Shown here: one piece after another, positions 21,489 to 33,079 of the stretch | Layout of the letters: the number at the start of each line of letters is the position of its first letter | Position numbering within the stretch: the first letter of the stretch is position 1 | Assembly (NCBI RefSeq): GCF_000218685.1 | Contig: NW_006763306.1 | Coordinates: 306,835-370,834, forward strand | Direction of reading: 5' to 3' | From: Serpula lacrymans var. lacrymans S7.9 | Taxonomy: Eukaryota > Basidiomycota > Agaricomycetes > Boletales > Serpulaceae | DNA: 64,000 bases | Notes under the pieces: model-generated | Database searches by the model: none | What the model was told of the DNA's origin: nothing | Seen by the model: only the letters and a program-made list of their open reading frames with translations | Program-made: the position numbers and the translations under genes

Positions 21489-24400
21489 TCAAGCTGTACG
21501 GAGTCCAAGAGCGCTTGCAAAGTGCTTGACCTTGGCTGAGGGCAGAGCCTTCGTAAGTACGTCTGCTGTCATATCTTCGGTTGGGCAATAGGTGATTTCA
21601 ATTTTTCCGTCTTCTATAGCATGTCGGATGAAGTGATATCGGATATCGATATGTTTTGTGCGTGCGTGATATTGACCGTCTTTGGAAAGAGCTATTGCGG
21701 ATTGATTGTCACATAGGAGGTTAGTCGGTGGTAGACTTTGGTCAAATAACTCATTTATAAACATCCTTGCCCATAGTAGTTCTTTAGTTGCATGCGTCGC
21801 GGCCACATATTCGGCTTCTGTTGTTGACAGCGCGACAATTTCCTGTTGTTTAGAATACCACGATACAGCGCCTCCATCAACCATCAAGGCGTAGCCAGAT
21901 ATGGCTGACCTATTATCGTTCATGCTCCCATCTGCGTTGCTATATCCGGTAAGAGGTTGTCCATCCGGACCGTATGCTAACCATAATTCCCTGGTTCCCT
22001 TTAGGTATCGGACTACCCTCTTTGCCGCCTCCCAATGGGCCGGACCTGGGTTTTCAACAAAGTGCGAGAGGATTGCGACGACGGCGTGTGCAATATCGGG
22101 GCGAGTCCCGATTGCTGCGTACATTAGTGATCCTACCGCTTCTTGGTACGGGACGTCTCGCATTTCTGCGTAATCCTCAGGTGATTTAGGACTTTGATTT
22201 TTGGTCAGGTACGTGCTTGCAACGTTGAAGCGTCTGACCACCGTATCGATGTAACTGCGTTGGGACATGTACAAGGTGCGGGCAGTCCTGTCTCTCTTGA
22301 TTTCAATGCCCAGCATCCAGTGGAGCTCGCCTAGATCGCTCACCTCAAATAATTTGCTTAGGTTGATCTTTAAATGTTTCATCTCAGCCGCAGATGGTGT
22401 AATTAGGGTCATGTTGTCAACATGGACAGCAATGATGGTGAGTTCATCTCCATTCCTCCTGTAGAACACTGCATGATCAGTTTTGCAGCGTACTAGGCCT
22501 ATCTTTCGGAGTCCATTGCATAAGGTTTGATACCACCTGCGACCGGCCTGTTTCAGGCCATATAGAGTTTTATTCAGGCGTAGCACCATGGATTCTCGAT
22601 TGTGGGCACTGTAGCCAGGTGGTTGACGCATGAAAATGACCTCGCCATCTTCAGGTTCTCCGTTCAGGTAGGCACTCTTGACGTCCATCTGGTGAGTTTC
22701 CCAGTCGTTTCTTGCGGCTGTTGCTAATATAATTCGTAGTGACGCCATCTTTGCTACAGGTGCAAAAGTGTCAAAGTAGTCGATTCCTTCGACTTGGCTG
22801 TAGCCTTGCGCTACGAGTCGAGCTTTGTATTTGTCGATGGATCCTGTGGCGGTCTTCTTCACTTTGAAGACCCATTTACTGCCTACTACGTTTGCATCCT
22901 TTGGCTTTTCAGTGTAGGTCCAGGTTTTGGCTGCTTTTAGCCTGTCTAACTCCTCGTGTATAGCCTCTTCTTATTTGGCCCAGTCGGGGCGCTTTTGCGC
23001 TTCCTCAATTGTTCTCGGCTCCATGCGTGCTACCATGGCCACATTCTGGGCCAGTTCTCTCATTTCTTCGTCGTCTCTTTCCTCTTCATCATTTCCCTCA
23101 GGGTCTTCAGCATTTTGCACAGGAATGGGGATGCCTCTCGGTAAGACTTGGCCCTTGTTTGTGCCGCTGATTAATCCTTCGCCTTGTAATAGGTCGCGCA
23201 CATATTGTGCTGGTTGGCGAAGGCGTGTGCTTCGACGAGGGGCTACTGGGGGAGGAACTGGAGGAGGTTGAGCAGGAAAGGGGTTTTCTTGGGGATCAGG
23301 TGGATTAACGGCTCTTTGGAGATTGGGCAGATCCAGAGGTGCGTTATTGGAGTTTATTTCAACGATCTCACTCTCTTTTGGGAATTGATCGTAGGTACTC
23401 TTCCCCTCAAGCTCAAGAGGGGTGACATCGTTTGCCGTCGGGGTGAGTGTTGTTGAGTCATCGAAAATGACAGAACGCTCAACTGTCACAGATTGCCGTT
23501 CTGGCCAATAAATCCTGTGGCCTTTGCTTTCGTTGTCAAAACCCATCCAGCGGCCTTCGCGAGCTCGTGCTTCAAGCTTGGGTCCATCTGGTGAGTGTAC
23601 CCACACTCGGCAACCTCACTCTTTTAGGTTGGAGAGATTAGGTTTCATGCCGTAGGCGGCCTCATGGGGTGTTTGTCCATTGAGGGCCTTCATTGTTGTA
23701 CAATTTTTGAGCCAGACAGCATGGCATATAGCTTCTCCCCACAGGTACTTTGGCATTCCACTGCCATGAAGCATTGCACGGACTCGTTCAAGTAGCGTGT
23801 GATTCAGCCGTTCGGCAACCCCGTTCTGCTCTGGCGTGTCATGGACTGTTAGTTTCCTGATGATACCCTTGTCTTTCAGGTAAGCGTCAAATGTGTCGCT
23901 CATATATTCACCGCCTCGGTCGCTATGCAGGATTTTTATGGTCGCTTTCATGTGGTTTCTAACCCACGCATCATAGGCACAGAATTTTGCGAAAGTTTCG
24001 CTTTTTTCGCGCAAGAGATGTAAGTGAGTTTCTCTTGTCTTGTTTTCGGTAAACGCTACTACGTAGCGTTTTCCGCCTAAAGTCTCGACTGACGCAGGCC
24101 CCCACAGATCAGTATGAATCTCGTCACCAAATTCCTTGGCACGCTCTCCGGTTTTGACCTTTGGGACTGATTGGCGTGTTGCTTTTGCATATACGCATGA
24201 CTCGCAGGTGTGTGGCTCGTTTGTGGATGGTAGGAGTTTGATTCCACTGATGATTCCTTGGTCAACCATTCTTTTCGCAGCTTCTGGGGCGATATGCCCC
24301 ATTCGTCTGTGAAGGTCCATCACAGTGAGTTGCCCTATGGCGGCATTAGCCCTATGTCCAATGGTTTCTGATCCTTGGGACATATAGATGCCCCCCACAT

Positions 24401-25433
24401 TCGGGATTTGTCCAACAATCCTGCCTGCGGGGTTTTCTATGACACATTCTCCCTTGTTGAAAGTCGTCTTGTAACCAGCATGATCAATCCGACCGATTGA
24501 TACCAGAGTGTGAGCAAGGGCTGGGGTATACAGTACATCCCTAAGGGTGATCTTTGTGGGTTTATCATCTCCGTTTGGCACACTAATCACTAAATCTCCT
24601 TTTCCCGTCGCAGGGAAAGAATTTTGGTTCGCTGCGCTGATGGATTGGGGGGTTATCTCCTCGTAGTTCTTTAGGAGACGGCGGTATGGGGTGAAGTGCG
24701 TTGTGGCACCCGAATTATATAATATAATGGTTTGTCGGCTATCCATTACTCCATCCACGTTTGTGTATAGCGCTAATTTGGTTGCCTCATCCAGAGATTT
24801 GGGGGATATTGCACACCATATTCCCTCGTCTTCGCGTTTGACAATCGCAATGTTTGCCTGTTCAGGCTTCTTTCCTTTCAGGTCATTCTCTTGACCATTG
24901 AGTTTTCTGTCATTTGGTGAGTCTCTTTTTGTATCGTTTCGGCGGTCGCGTTTTTCGCTGGGGCAGTCACGACTGATGTGCCCTTTTCCCCCACAGTTGT
25001 AGCACTCAACTTTGTTTTTGTCAGAGGGTTTTTCTTTATGATCATATCTCCCTCCTCTGCCTCGACCTCGACTTCTACCACCTCGGCCTCCTCTTTTGGG
25101 CGACGTGATTGCTGACATAGCAACGTTCTCATTTTTGCCAGGTCGTTTGGTCGAAATTGTGATGAGGTCGAATTCTTGTAGGAGGTATACTATTAGCGTC
25201 TCGGGATCAATGGTATTTCCGGTCATGTGAGCGGATGCGAATAGTTGCGAGACGAATGTCGCGTAGTTGGAAGGTAGGCTTCTCATGAAGGACTTTTCTT
25301 TGTCACTGAGCTGTACCCCCGCAGAGCTCAGTTGTTCCCACATCTCACAAATTTTATCAACATGAACTCGCATGTCCCCTTTGTCTGGACAGCGTAATGC
25401 GGCAAGTCTGTCTCGTAGTTCCGATTGTACCAA
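21489..25433 (-). pseudogene. copia polyprotein (PR-INT-RT-RNase H), interrupted
   Basis: One reading frame from 25433 to 21489 with two stops, a TGA at 23616-23618 (between KE and GCRVWVH, probably TGG originally) and a TAA at 22971-22973. Visible domains, in order: zinc knuckle CYNCGGKGHISRDC; protease site YNSGATTHF; integrase HHCC (HRRMGH...CESC) and DDE core (TDLWGP, SDRGGEY, ending TPEQNGVAERLN); RT from KWVFKVK to a catalytic loop reading VHVDNM; RNase H ending ITYCPTEDMTADVLTKAL. The protease Asp is Asn (codon 24714-24716) and the second RT Asp is Asn (codon 22413-22415), so the enzyme would be inactive even without the stops. Confidence 0.93.
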
Positions 25434-25830
25434 TTCTGTCTTGTTTTCGTTTTCTTGACAGATTAACTTCCACGGCCACGGTGTCTTTGTGGAGGATTTT
25501 TTGCAGCGTAGAGTCGGATATGGTACGTGCCAATATGTTTTGTGCCCGGGATTCTTTCTTTGACCATGCGTTCAAAGCATCTAGGTCCTCTTTGCTCAAC
25601 ACGGGAACAGCTGCTGTCCCGGAGCTGGCCTGTGCACTCTGTGCAGCGGCAGGCGGTGTAGGCGTCAGCTTGGGTGCAGTTCCCAAGAGGTGTTCGACAC
25701 AGTCTCTGTCGGCCAGAGCCCATTCGAGACGTGTCCGATAAATGGACCAGTTCGAACCATCGTGTTCGAGTTTCGGGACACCTATGGTGTCCTTCTCGGG
25801 GTGAGTTGATTTGTCTTTGCTGGGACTCAT
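25357..25830 (-). pseudogene. copia gag N-terminus, frameshifted
   Basis: Starts at ATG 25830 (MSPSKDKSTHPEK), with the copia gag feature LEHDGSNWSIYRTRLEWAL near residue 22. Near 25470 the frame must shift to enter the one that continues into the zinc knuckle at 25433 and below (TELVQSELRDRLAAL). This is a small indel within an otherwise continuous gag-pol frame. Confidence 0.85.
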
Positions 25831-25834
25831 AACC
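25817..25834 (-). promoter_or_regulatory. copia primer-binding site, half-tRNA(iMet) type
   Basis: Directly after the 5' LTR end (…TTAACA) the minus strand reads GGTTATGAGTCCCAGC. This matches the complement of the initiator-tRNA anticodon stem-loop rather than a tRNA 3' end, the arrangement known from Drosophila copia. The gag ATG lies inside it. Confidence 0.75.
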
Positions 25835-26167
25835 TGTTAATTATCTAGCAAGTTATAAACTCAGACTTCGAGAGAAGCTCTGTAATATTCAAAGGAATGT
25901 ACCTAGCAAGTAATAAACTGAAAAGAGACATAAGCTAAGTACTCATAAGTTCTAGAATAAACGTATCTCACCTCAGACTTCGAGAGAAGGTCCGAGGTGT
26001 CTGCCTGACAATGGCAGCGTATATAAGTGAAGACGGAACCAAAAAATTTCTATTTATTAGGTGCACGGGCCACCTCAACTACTGGACTTTCCCAATTTGG
26101 CCCTTGTGCCACTTCTTGCCTTTGTACTACGCCGTACGAGGCTTGTATCTCCCTTATTCCTCCAACA
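25835..26167 (-). repeat. copia 5' LTR (333 bp)
   Basis: Ends TGTTAATT and CCAACA on the plus strand. It retains two copies of CTCAGACTTCGAGAGAAG 112 bp apart (25860 and 25972). Several substitutions separate it from the left LTR, so the insertion is not recent. Confidence 0.9.
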
Positions 26168-26172
26168 CTGGG

Positions 26173-26770
26173 GGGGTCACTTGGACTGAACAGAACCTCT
26201 TATAGTCAGTCTTTTTGAAAGGGTTATGAGAGATATGCATGCTCGCCAATATCATGGTTCCAACTTCCGTTATTATGGTCTTCTCTCCTCACAACTATAC
26301 ACCCAAAGTATGATGTGTGGTTCACCGTGACATGTGGGTGTGGTGAAGGTTGGGGAAGCAACCTTGGAAATTGGCCGCTGTGGTAAAAGTGTGGGCTTTC
26401 ATCAAATTCAGCGTCATAGGCATGGCTCGTGGATGACGCAGGCAAATTAGGCCCCACTTTAGCAGATGTTTTACGTTTTTTGTGCAGAATGGAGGATACT
26501 GAGCCCATTTGAACTGTTCACGCTGTTGAGGTGCAGATAAAAGTCCGTTGGAGGGTTACTTCTCAGTGTTCATTGCCAAATTGGGTGAACAGCCGCTCTA
26601 TGCTTGAGGAACATATTTCATATTTTCAGTTATAAAATATGGTCTCATCCCGCCTTCAAAAATTTCAAGCTTTGTCTATAATGGCCAAGAAGTATTTTGC
26701 CAAACACATTATTGGGAGGATACTCAATTCTGATAGGGGCCTTGAATTATGCAGGTTCTAGGTAGAATTG
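26173..26770. other. no gene assigned
   Basis: Host sequence continuing from the copia target site. The 94-codon minus-strand frame at 26224-26508 has no recognisable family. Confidence 0.4.
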
Positions 26771-27475
26771 GGGTCCGAGTAGGTTCGGAGTCAGATTGAT
26801 TTTTGGGGTCCAAGTTGTAGACGCCAAACTTGATCAGGAAATTGGGAAGAGTACTACTCTTGGACAGCTGTTGGCATCAGCACATATGGAAAGGGAGAGT
26901 GATATGGTTTGCTTACCAGCCACCAATGGAGTAGACCAACAGATGTGTAAGCTTCTGCCCCAAGGATAATTGTGAGAAAGTGTCACAAAGGGTTGAACAA
27001 AGTCTCTCTATGTCAGAACCGTGATCTTCAGAGTTTGGAGGTGTGCTGTGGGAGCAGAACAAAGTACGAGGTTGGGAGTCGGCTTAGCTTGTGTACTAGG
27101 CCCTTTGGCAGACCTTATTCCCTAACTTGATGGAGTGAATGAGGGGAGAGTGGAGGATGAAAGTTGAGTGGAGTAAAGGTCCTTCAGAGGAGGACTGGAA
27201 GACTTAGAAGGGGGACTTGGGTGAAGGGGTGTGGGGAACTTATTGGTATTTGAACTACAGGAACGGAGTACAGGAGTTACAGCTTATATACCAATCAGAG
27301 GGAGTGGAGCTTGTGAGGAGTAACTCGTAATGTAGGTACAGTGTTACAATACACAATTTTCGGACTTTCAACTTTCAGACTCCTCTTTAACTTTCTTTAT
27401 CATTCTTGGACACTTGTGCCATGTGACACTTCCTTTTTATTTTAAAATCCACTTATACTTTCACTGTGAGGAATC
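26771..27475 (+). repeat. repeat family U, copy 2 (uninterrupted)
   Basis: Homologous to 1305-2725 but without the solo LTR (single CCTTC at 27181-27185) and without the 320-bp element (single AGTTA at 27275-27279). It therefore serves as the empty-site reference for both insertions. Confidence 0.85.
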
Positions 27476-27632
27476 AATTTTTCTTATCGCATTCCCATCA
27501 TATCGTGGTTATCCGATGTCATGCACCAAAATTGATTGGTAGCATGGACAGGTGTCAAGAATGAAGCAAATATTCAAAAAGACTCGCCTTTGCGCCACAC
27601 AGGCACAGTGCCACGTGGAATAGTAATTAATA

Positions 27633-28280
27633 TTGCCTTTTTTGAATCTGTGGCTGATCAGCACCACCTCTATTCGGCAATTCAGTCACGCTCACCTTTG
27701 CTTTTCCATTCGGTACTTTCGGCATTTTGGCATTTTGGGCAAATTTTTGCATCGCCACTGGCTACAACATGATGGTTGTTTCTNNNNNNNNNNNNNNNNN
27801 NNNNNNNNNNNNNNNNNNNNNNNNNNNNNNNNNNNNNNNNNNNNNNNNNNNNNNNNNNNNNNNNNNNNNNNNNNNNNNNNNNNNNNNNNNNNNNNNNNNN
27901 NNNNNNNNNNNNNNNNNNNNNNNNNNNNNNNNNNNNNNNNNNNNNNNNNNNNNNNNNNNNNNNNNNNTCTTCATGACGTCAATCTGCCATCATATACCAT
28001 CAAAACATTGGTCGCTGTCTCGCCTGGTTGGAGTGTGGGTGGGTAGTTTTTGAGCTGGAGAAGGGTTCATCCCCTTGCGTCGCCCATGTTCATCGCTGCC
28101 CCATTCACTTGGGTACACTTATCTTTCGTCCATCGCCTTCGCTACAGCTACAGCTACTACATGCTGCCTGGGACTCACTTGTTCCAAATTGGAACTACTT
28201 CCCTCCCTCCCTCGCTTGACCAGGTGGTCCAGTACAACCAGTCCATTGGTAAGGCCATGGAACTGTCAGATTTGGACTAG
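27633..28280 (+). pseudogene. element-B copy of the conserved ORF, interrupted by gap
   Basis: Matches the copy-A frame on both sides of the gap. One-base indels at about 28014 and 28064 shift the frame relative to copy A. They may be sequencing errors rather than real lesions. Confidence 0.4.
27784..27967. other. assembly gap (184 N)
   Basis: A run of N. Bases next to it (27766-27783) do not match copy A, and two single-base indels lie within about 100 bp on the right side, so consensus quality at the edges is doubtful. Confidence 0.99.
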
Positions 28281-29250
28281 GTGGTGGACCGGTGGCTCCA
28301 GTTTCTTCTTTTTCAGCAGAACATTCATTTACAGTGCAATTATTTTGATTTTTGAATCATTTTATGGACACATATTTTTTTAGAATGCCTGACTGACAAT
28401 AAAGGAACTGTGTTGATACTGATATTGTTTTTTTTGCTTTATACTCTTTTACTGCATTTTCTTATGACATCACGATTTTCTTGCTCTTTTTCTCTTATTG
28501 GACTTTATTTTTATGACTGTACAAACCTGTACCATTACTTACATAGCATTCATTGTTCTATCTCTTTTTTTCCCTTATTTTGACGATCTTATCCTGTATC
28601 AACTATGCAGGATTCATCAGCATACATTCCTTTCTTCATGTTCTTTCTCATTCTTTTTGCGCAGCTATACTGTGCATAGCCTACCTTTCTTTTCACTATA
28701 TAAACCCCTGTATTTTACCTTGTAAAAAAAACAAAGAACTCGGTTCCAGACTTCTTCTCCAACCTTAAGTTCACTTCTTACTGCTACTTGTGATCCAGTA
28801 TGGTCACAACACTTCCCACTGCTACCACTGTTAACTGCTGTCATCGTCACTTCCCACTTTTGAAGTCATTGTCATCCCTTTCGATTAGAGTCCTTCTGAG
28901 CACTACAGTTTGTGCGTCAGGAGCCTGCTATCACTGGGAACCTCGTCACCTCTTCATCTTTGTCGTTCTCAAACCTACCTTGTGCTATGATTAGCAAGGT
29001 AGTGCTCATCTATACTCGTCACAAAGCCCCTATCTTCTATAAATTCAACTATCCCTCCTCCTCAAAACCCACACCCATACATCTCTAGGTTTTACTTTGA
29101 AGGATCTTCATACATACCACCCCATGAACAACCAGAGCACCCACTGTTCTAGGAGGCAAAGCCCATAAACAAGTTCCGTGGAATCTGGGAGGATTGTTTG
29201 TTAGTTTGTTTTTGTGTGTGGTTTTCTAACAGCAGTTCTCATCATCGACA

Positions 29251-30945
29251 CCAATTCATTCCCTGTCACTCCTCTCGCTCTTGGACTAGAGATTACAGCT
29301 GGCACTCTATTACTTTTATCCTTTTCTTCTTATTCTCCATTCATACTCACGTCTTATCGTACTTACAACGAAGGAGAACTGTTGTAGACCCTCGAGAAGA
29401 TATCCAGATGACATAGCAATGATCCAATGCTATGTCTGGGAATACTTCAGAGGGATATTGATAAGCAAGGAAGGCTATGAGTCAGCGCCTTCTCATGGGT
29501 TTACTGATACAGCCAATTATACACCTTTTACCAATACTTTCTCTCATGCGATTAGTAAATATGATAGATCGGACCACTTTCTCTTTCTTTTCTTATTGGT
29601 TAGTTAATTGGTCAGACCACTTTCTTAACTCTTCCCTTTCTTGGTCTGACCATTGTTGTCCACTATATAAGGAAGTACATACTTGATGTATTATTCCTTA
29701 GTTCAATATTAGTTTAGATTCACGCCCATATCAATACTCTTCAACTCTCATACCCTGCTTCACCGCCTTTCATCAAGGACTTGACCAGGCATTGAGTTTT
29801 GTTATATAGCTTCGTATTTGTTGCCTGACATTCACTTTCTTGCACTACACTGCTTCCTTTTATTTTTAACTACAACTCTCTCACGTGGTGGGGCTGGTCA
29901 CAAAGGCTGCACCCTATGGCATCATCAGCCACCACATCTATCAACTGTGTAGTACATATATATGTACACACAAACCTGTAGTAGTATATATATACTCAAT
30001 GGAAGCAAGGTACAGGGCTATGCCGAGCAGCAGAGCACGCATGAGGAGCATGATTCTGGGAAGACTGAAGATTCAGGAGTTTGGATTTGGGGGTTTTTGA
30101 CTGTTCAGAGGTTCAGGTTTCCTAGCCTGTGGCATGGATAAATTGTCCTAAACAGGTGTGCTTGGACCCCTATCTTATTACATTGAAAATGGCCTGGCTG
30201 GCCCACTCTGCCAGATTCTGCTGGCTCCATCTATATAGTAACATTATCAGATAATAATGCTTTGTCTAAGACAGAAATTTATAACTATAGTATGTGAAGC
30301 ATTTGCTTGAAGTACTTGGTAATTATGTCATTTGAACATTAAAAATGTCCAGCAATGTGGTGAATAGATAACCTGGTGACACATAAAGAGAGGAATTTTG
30401 ACAGTTGCTCCTTAATCAAAGTCTGTGTACCCATAAGCATGCAATAAGTCTAAAAGCTTTCAAAAGATCTCTAGCTGCACACCAAACCAGATCCTGATAT
30501 AATCTAGATGCCCATCCATCAACTCTCTCGCTCAGCCATAAACTGTCAGGATGGAATTGTGGTATGGCCTCAGCTGGGGTTGTGCATTCTGTTCATCTAC
30601 AATAACTTAAGCAGTTTGGGAGATGGTGAAGATATGTTTGATGGGTTTTGTCCAAAATGGATATACATCCAAATAAGACAAATTGTCATATCTGTGTGAC
30701 AGGCCAGGACACCCAAACCTCTGAACAGTCAGAAACCTCCTAGTCCAAACTCCTGAATCTTCAGTCTTCCCAGAATTATGCTCTTTATGCTCTGCCGCTC
30801 TGCATGGTCCTGTACCTTGCTCCTATATGGTACTCTGGATACCTGCCCCAATTCTCCTGCCCCAGACTTTTAGTCCACCATACATTTCCTCTGCATATTC
30901 TTATGTTTCCTTATGGACTCTGTAGTTAGACCTTATGGTATACTC
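29251..30945 (+). repeat. duplicate of 4695-6364
   Basis: Repeats the K fragment, the inverted LTR fragment and the non-coding segment that follow copy A, at an offset of 24556 bp. It is near-identical to about 30500, then clearly diverged to about 30945. No gene. Confidence 0.85.
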
Positions 30946-30984
30946 CTCTCACATACAATCTCTTCCTGCTGAATAATTGTCCAC

Positions 30985-31340
30985 ATGGAACTCTGTACCT
31001 ATATTATGAGTTACTCCTTACAAACTCCACTCCCTCCAATTAGTATATAAGCTGTAACTCCTGTACTCCGTTCCTGCAGTTCAAATACCAATAAGTTCCC
31101 CACACCTTTTCACCCAAGTCCCTATCTAAGTCTTCTGGTCCTCCTCTGAAGGACTTTTACTCCACTCTACTTTCGATGCCTCCACTCTCCCCTCATTCAG
31201 TTGAGTTAGGGACTAAGGTCTGCAGAAGGGCTTAGTGCACAAGCTAAGCTGACTCCTAACCTCATACTCCATTCTGCTCCCACAGTGCACCTCCATTCTC
31301 TGTACTCTGACAACTCCAAAGGTCACAGTTCTGACACAAA
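30985..31340 (-). repeat. repeat family U, inverted partial copy
   Basis: Runs from TGGAACTCTGTACC to GGTCACAGTTCTGACA on the plus strand, the reverse of the unit that begins TGTCAGAACTGTGACC in the other copies. Contains an inverted TATATAAGC. Confidence 0.75.
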
Positions 31341-31737
31341 TCCAAGTTTGTCCCACAGGGATCTTTGGTAAGGTATAAATAGAGGAGAGGATTCTACTGT
31401 GGGAAGTAGCTAGGTGGATTTCCAGAGATAGGAAATAAAAGCAGAGGATAGCGTAGTGATATAAGGGGTAGCATTGAGTTTAGACAGTCAAACTCAATAA
31501 TATCCAGTGTATCTGAGGCTTCTGGAAAGTATCCAAGTTTCTGGATAGTATGTCACAATACATCAGATGTGTTAGAAATCAATGCAAGGCAACAGGACTC
31601 AAGACAAATATCAAATATGACTCTGGGAGGACTGGGAACAAACAGGTGCAAGCAAATGGGAGAAGATTAAATGGTATTTTTCTATTCAAAAATGTGTACA
31701 TATAGCCTGAAATATTGTAAGGTGCAGATATATGATA
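31341..31737. other. spacer between inverted U copies, no gene
   Basis: About 400 bp without recognisable coding sequence, lying between the two opposed U copies. Confidence 0.5.
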
Positions 31738-32090
31738 CCTGTCAGAATTGTGACGTATGGAAAAGTCTGAGTTTGAAGTGCAGAGACGGAGTAGGGAGCG
31801 GAACGGAGTACGAGGTTGGGGATTGGTATAGCTCGTGCATTAGGCCCTTCTGCGGACCTTGGTCCCTAACTCATCAGAGTGAACAGATGAAAGTAGAGGA
31901 TGAAAAATGGAGTGGAGTAAAGGTCCTTCAGAGAAGGACCGGAAAACTTGGAAAGGGACTTGAAGAAAGGTGAGGGGAACTAGTTGATATTCAAACTGCA
32001 GGAACAGAGTACAGGAGCTACAACTTATATACTATCAAAGGACTGAGAGCTTGTAAGGAGTAACTCATAATGTAGGTACGGAGTTCCATG
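31738..32090 (+). repeat. repeat family U, direct partial copy
   Basis: Begins TGTCAGAATTGTGACG and ends GGAGTTCCA. It is more diverged than copies 1 and 2. With 30985-31340 it forms an inverted pair of about 350 bp arms. Confidence 0.75.
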
Positions 32091-32092
32091 CA

Positions 32093-32668
32093 CACAACTA
32101 TCTAGCAAGGGGAAATCATATGTGGGAGGAGTGTACCATAAGGTCTAAAACTACAGACTCCATGAGGAATATGAAAATGTGCAGAGAAAATGTATGGCGG
32201 ACTAGAAGTCTGGTGCAGGAGTATCAGAGTGGATGTCTGGAGTGCTATGTGGAGGTGGGGTACAGGGTTATGCCAAACAACAGAATATGAGGAGCGTAAT
32301 CCTGAGAGTACCAAAAGATTCGGGGGGGTTCGGACTTGAGAAATATCCTCTTTGGAATTCTGGAGTTATGCCTTCTGGCATGTATCTGACAATACCCATA
32401 TGTAAACTAGAATAGAACAAAGTATGGAAAGGAAAGGAATGTAAAGGAAAGAACATTATAAGTATAAACAAAGGAAACCAGTCTGTTCTATGCTGTTTAA
32501 TACCCCTAAGCATCAGAGGATTGTCTAGGTTCAACCTAGTTACCATATATAGAAGGGGACACATCAATGTACCATTGTTATTTCAACACCAGCTTTAATA
32601 GCAGGATTTTAGCTGAGAAGAAAGATGTAAAAAAAGAAAAAAATCAAGTTTCTATATGAGGTCTTACT
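32093..32668 (+). repeat. duplicated host segment, copy 2, left part
   Basis: Homologous to 6365-6601 plus 8750-9102. It passes uninterrupted through the D target (TCGG 32320-32323) and ends at the gypsy-2 target duplication TTACT (32664-32668). The host segment resumes at 50694. Confidence 0.9.
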
Positions 32669-33079
32669 TGTAACAACCAAGAGTTAGTTACTCTGGCGCA
32701 CACTAAGACACACTATAAAGGTAGTGATGAGGGAGTGGTTACCCCTTAGGCTGCAGTGAGTTGGTTGGTATACAACAGGAGGACTCGCTGAGGAGTCTCC
32801 TTGATCTATTGGGGTATTTATACTAATACAGAGTGTTTGTACTTATATACTGTACAGTTGATAAAAGCAGTGGCTTGATGATGTCAGAGGGCGCAGCCCG
32901 TGTGACCAACTCCACTGCATGAGAGATGTGTAGCTAAAATAAGAAGAAAGGCAATGCGGCGTGAGAAAGAGGAGTTTGAACAAAAGGGAAAGTGCCGCAT
33001 GGCACCGTGTGTGAAAACTATAGTAAAAGGTTAAAGGGGAGAATAAAATTTAAAGGTCCAAAAATGTGTTATCGTAACA
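32669..33079 (-). repeat. gypsy-2 3' LTR
   Basis: Plus-strand ends are TGTAACAACC and ATCGTAACA. The polypurine tract (minus strand AGGGGGGGTAG) lies just inside at about 33080-33091. Confidence 0.93.

Larger units (their letters stand above)
21255..26167 (-). mobile_element. Ty1/copia retrotransposon, complete but dead
   Basis: A 4.9-kb element read on the minus strand, flanked by a perfect 5-bp duplication CTGGG (21250-21254 and 26168-26172). LTRs are TGTTAATT...CCAACA at 21255-21481 and 25835-26167. The order is 5' LTR (right), primer site, gag, zinc knuckle, protease, integrase, RT, RNase H, purine tract, 3' LTR (left), which is the copia order. Coding is broken by a gag frameshift near 25470 and stops at 23616 and 22971, and two catalytic aspartates are replaced. 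Confidence 0.95.
27517..29250 (+). mobile_element. ~1.82-kb LTR-like element, copy B (contains gap)
   Basis: Near-identical to copy A outside the gap. It starts TGTCATGCACC at 27517 and ends ATCGACA at 29250. It spans only 1734 bp because the gap is written as 184 N, whereas copy A has about 290 bp between the same flanks. The conserved ORF would run from 27633 to 28280. Confidence 0.85.
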
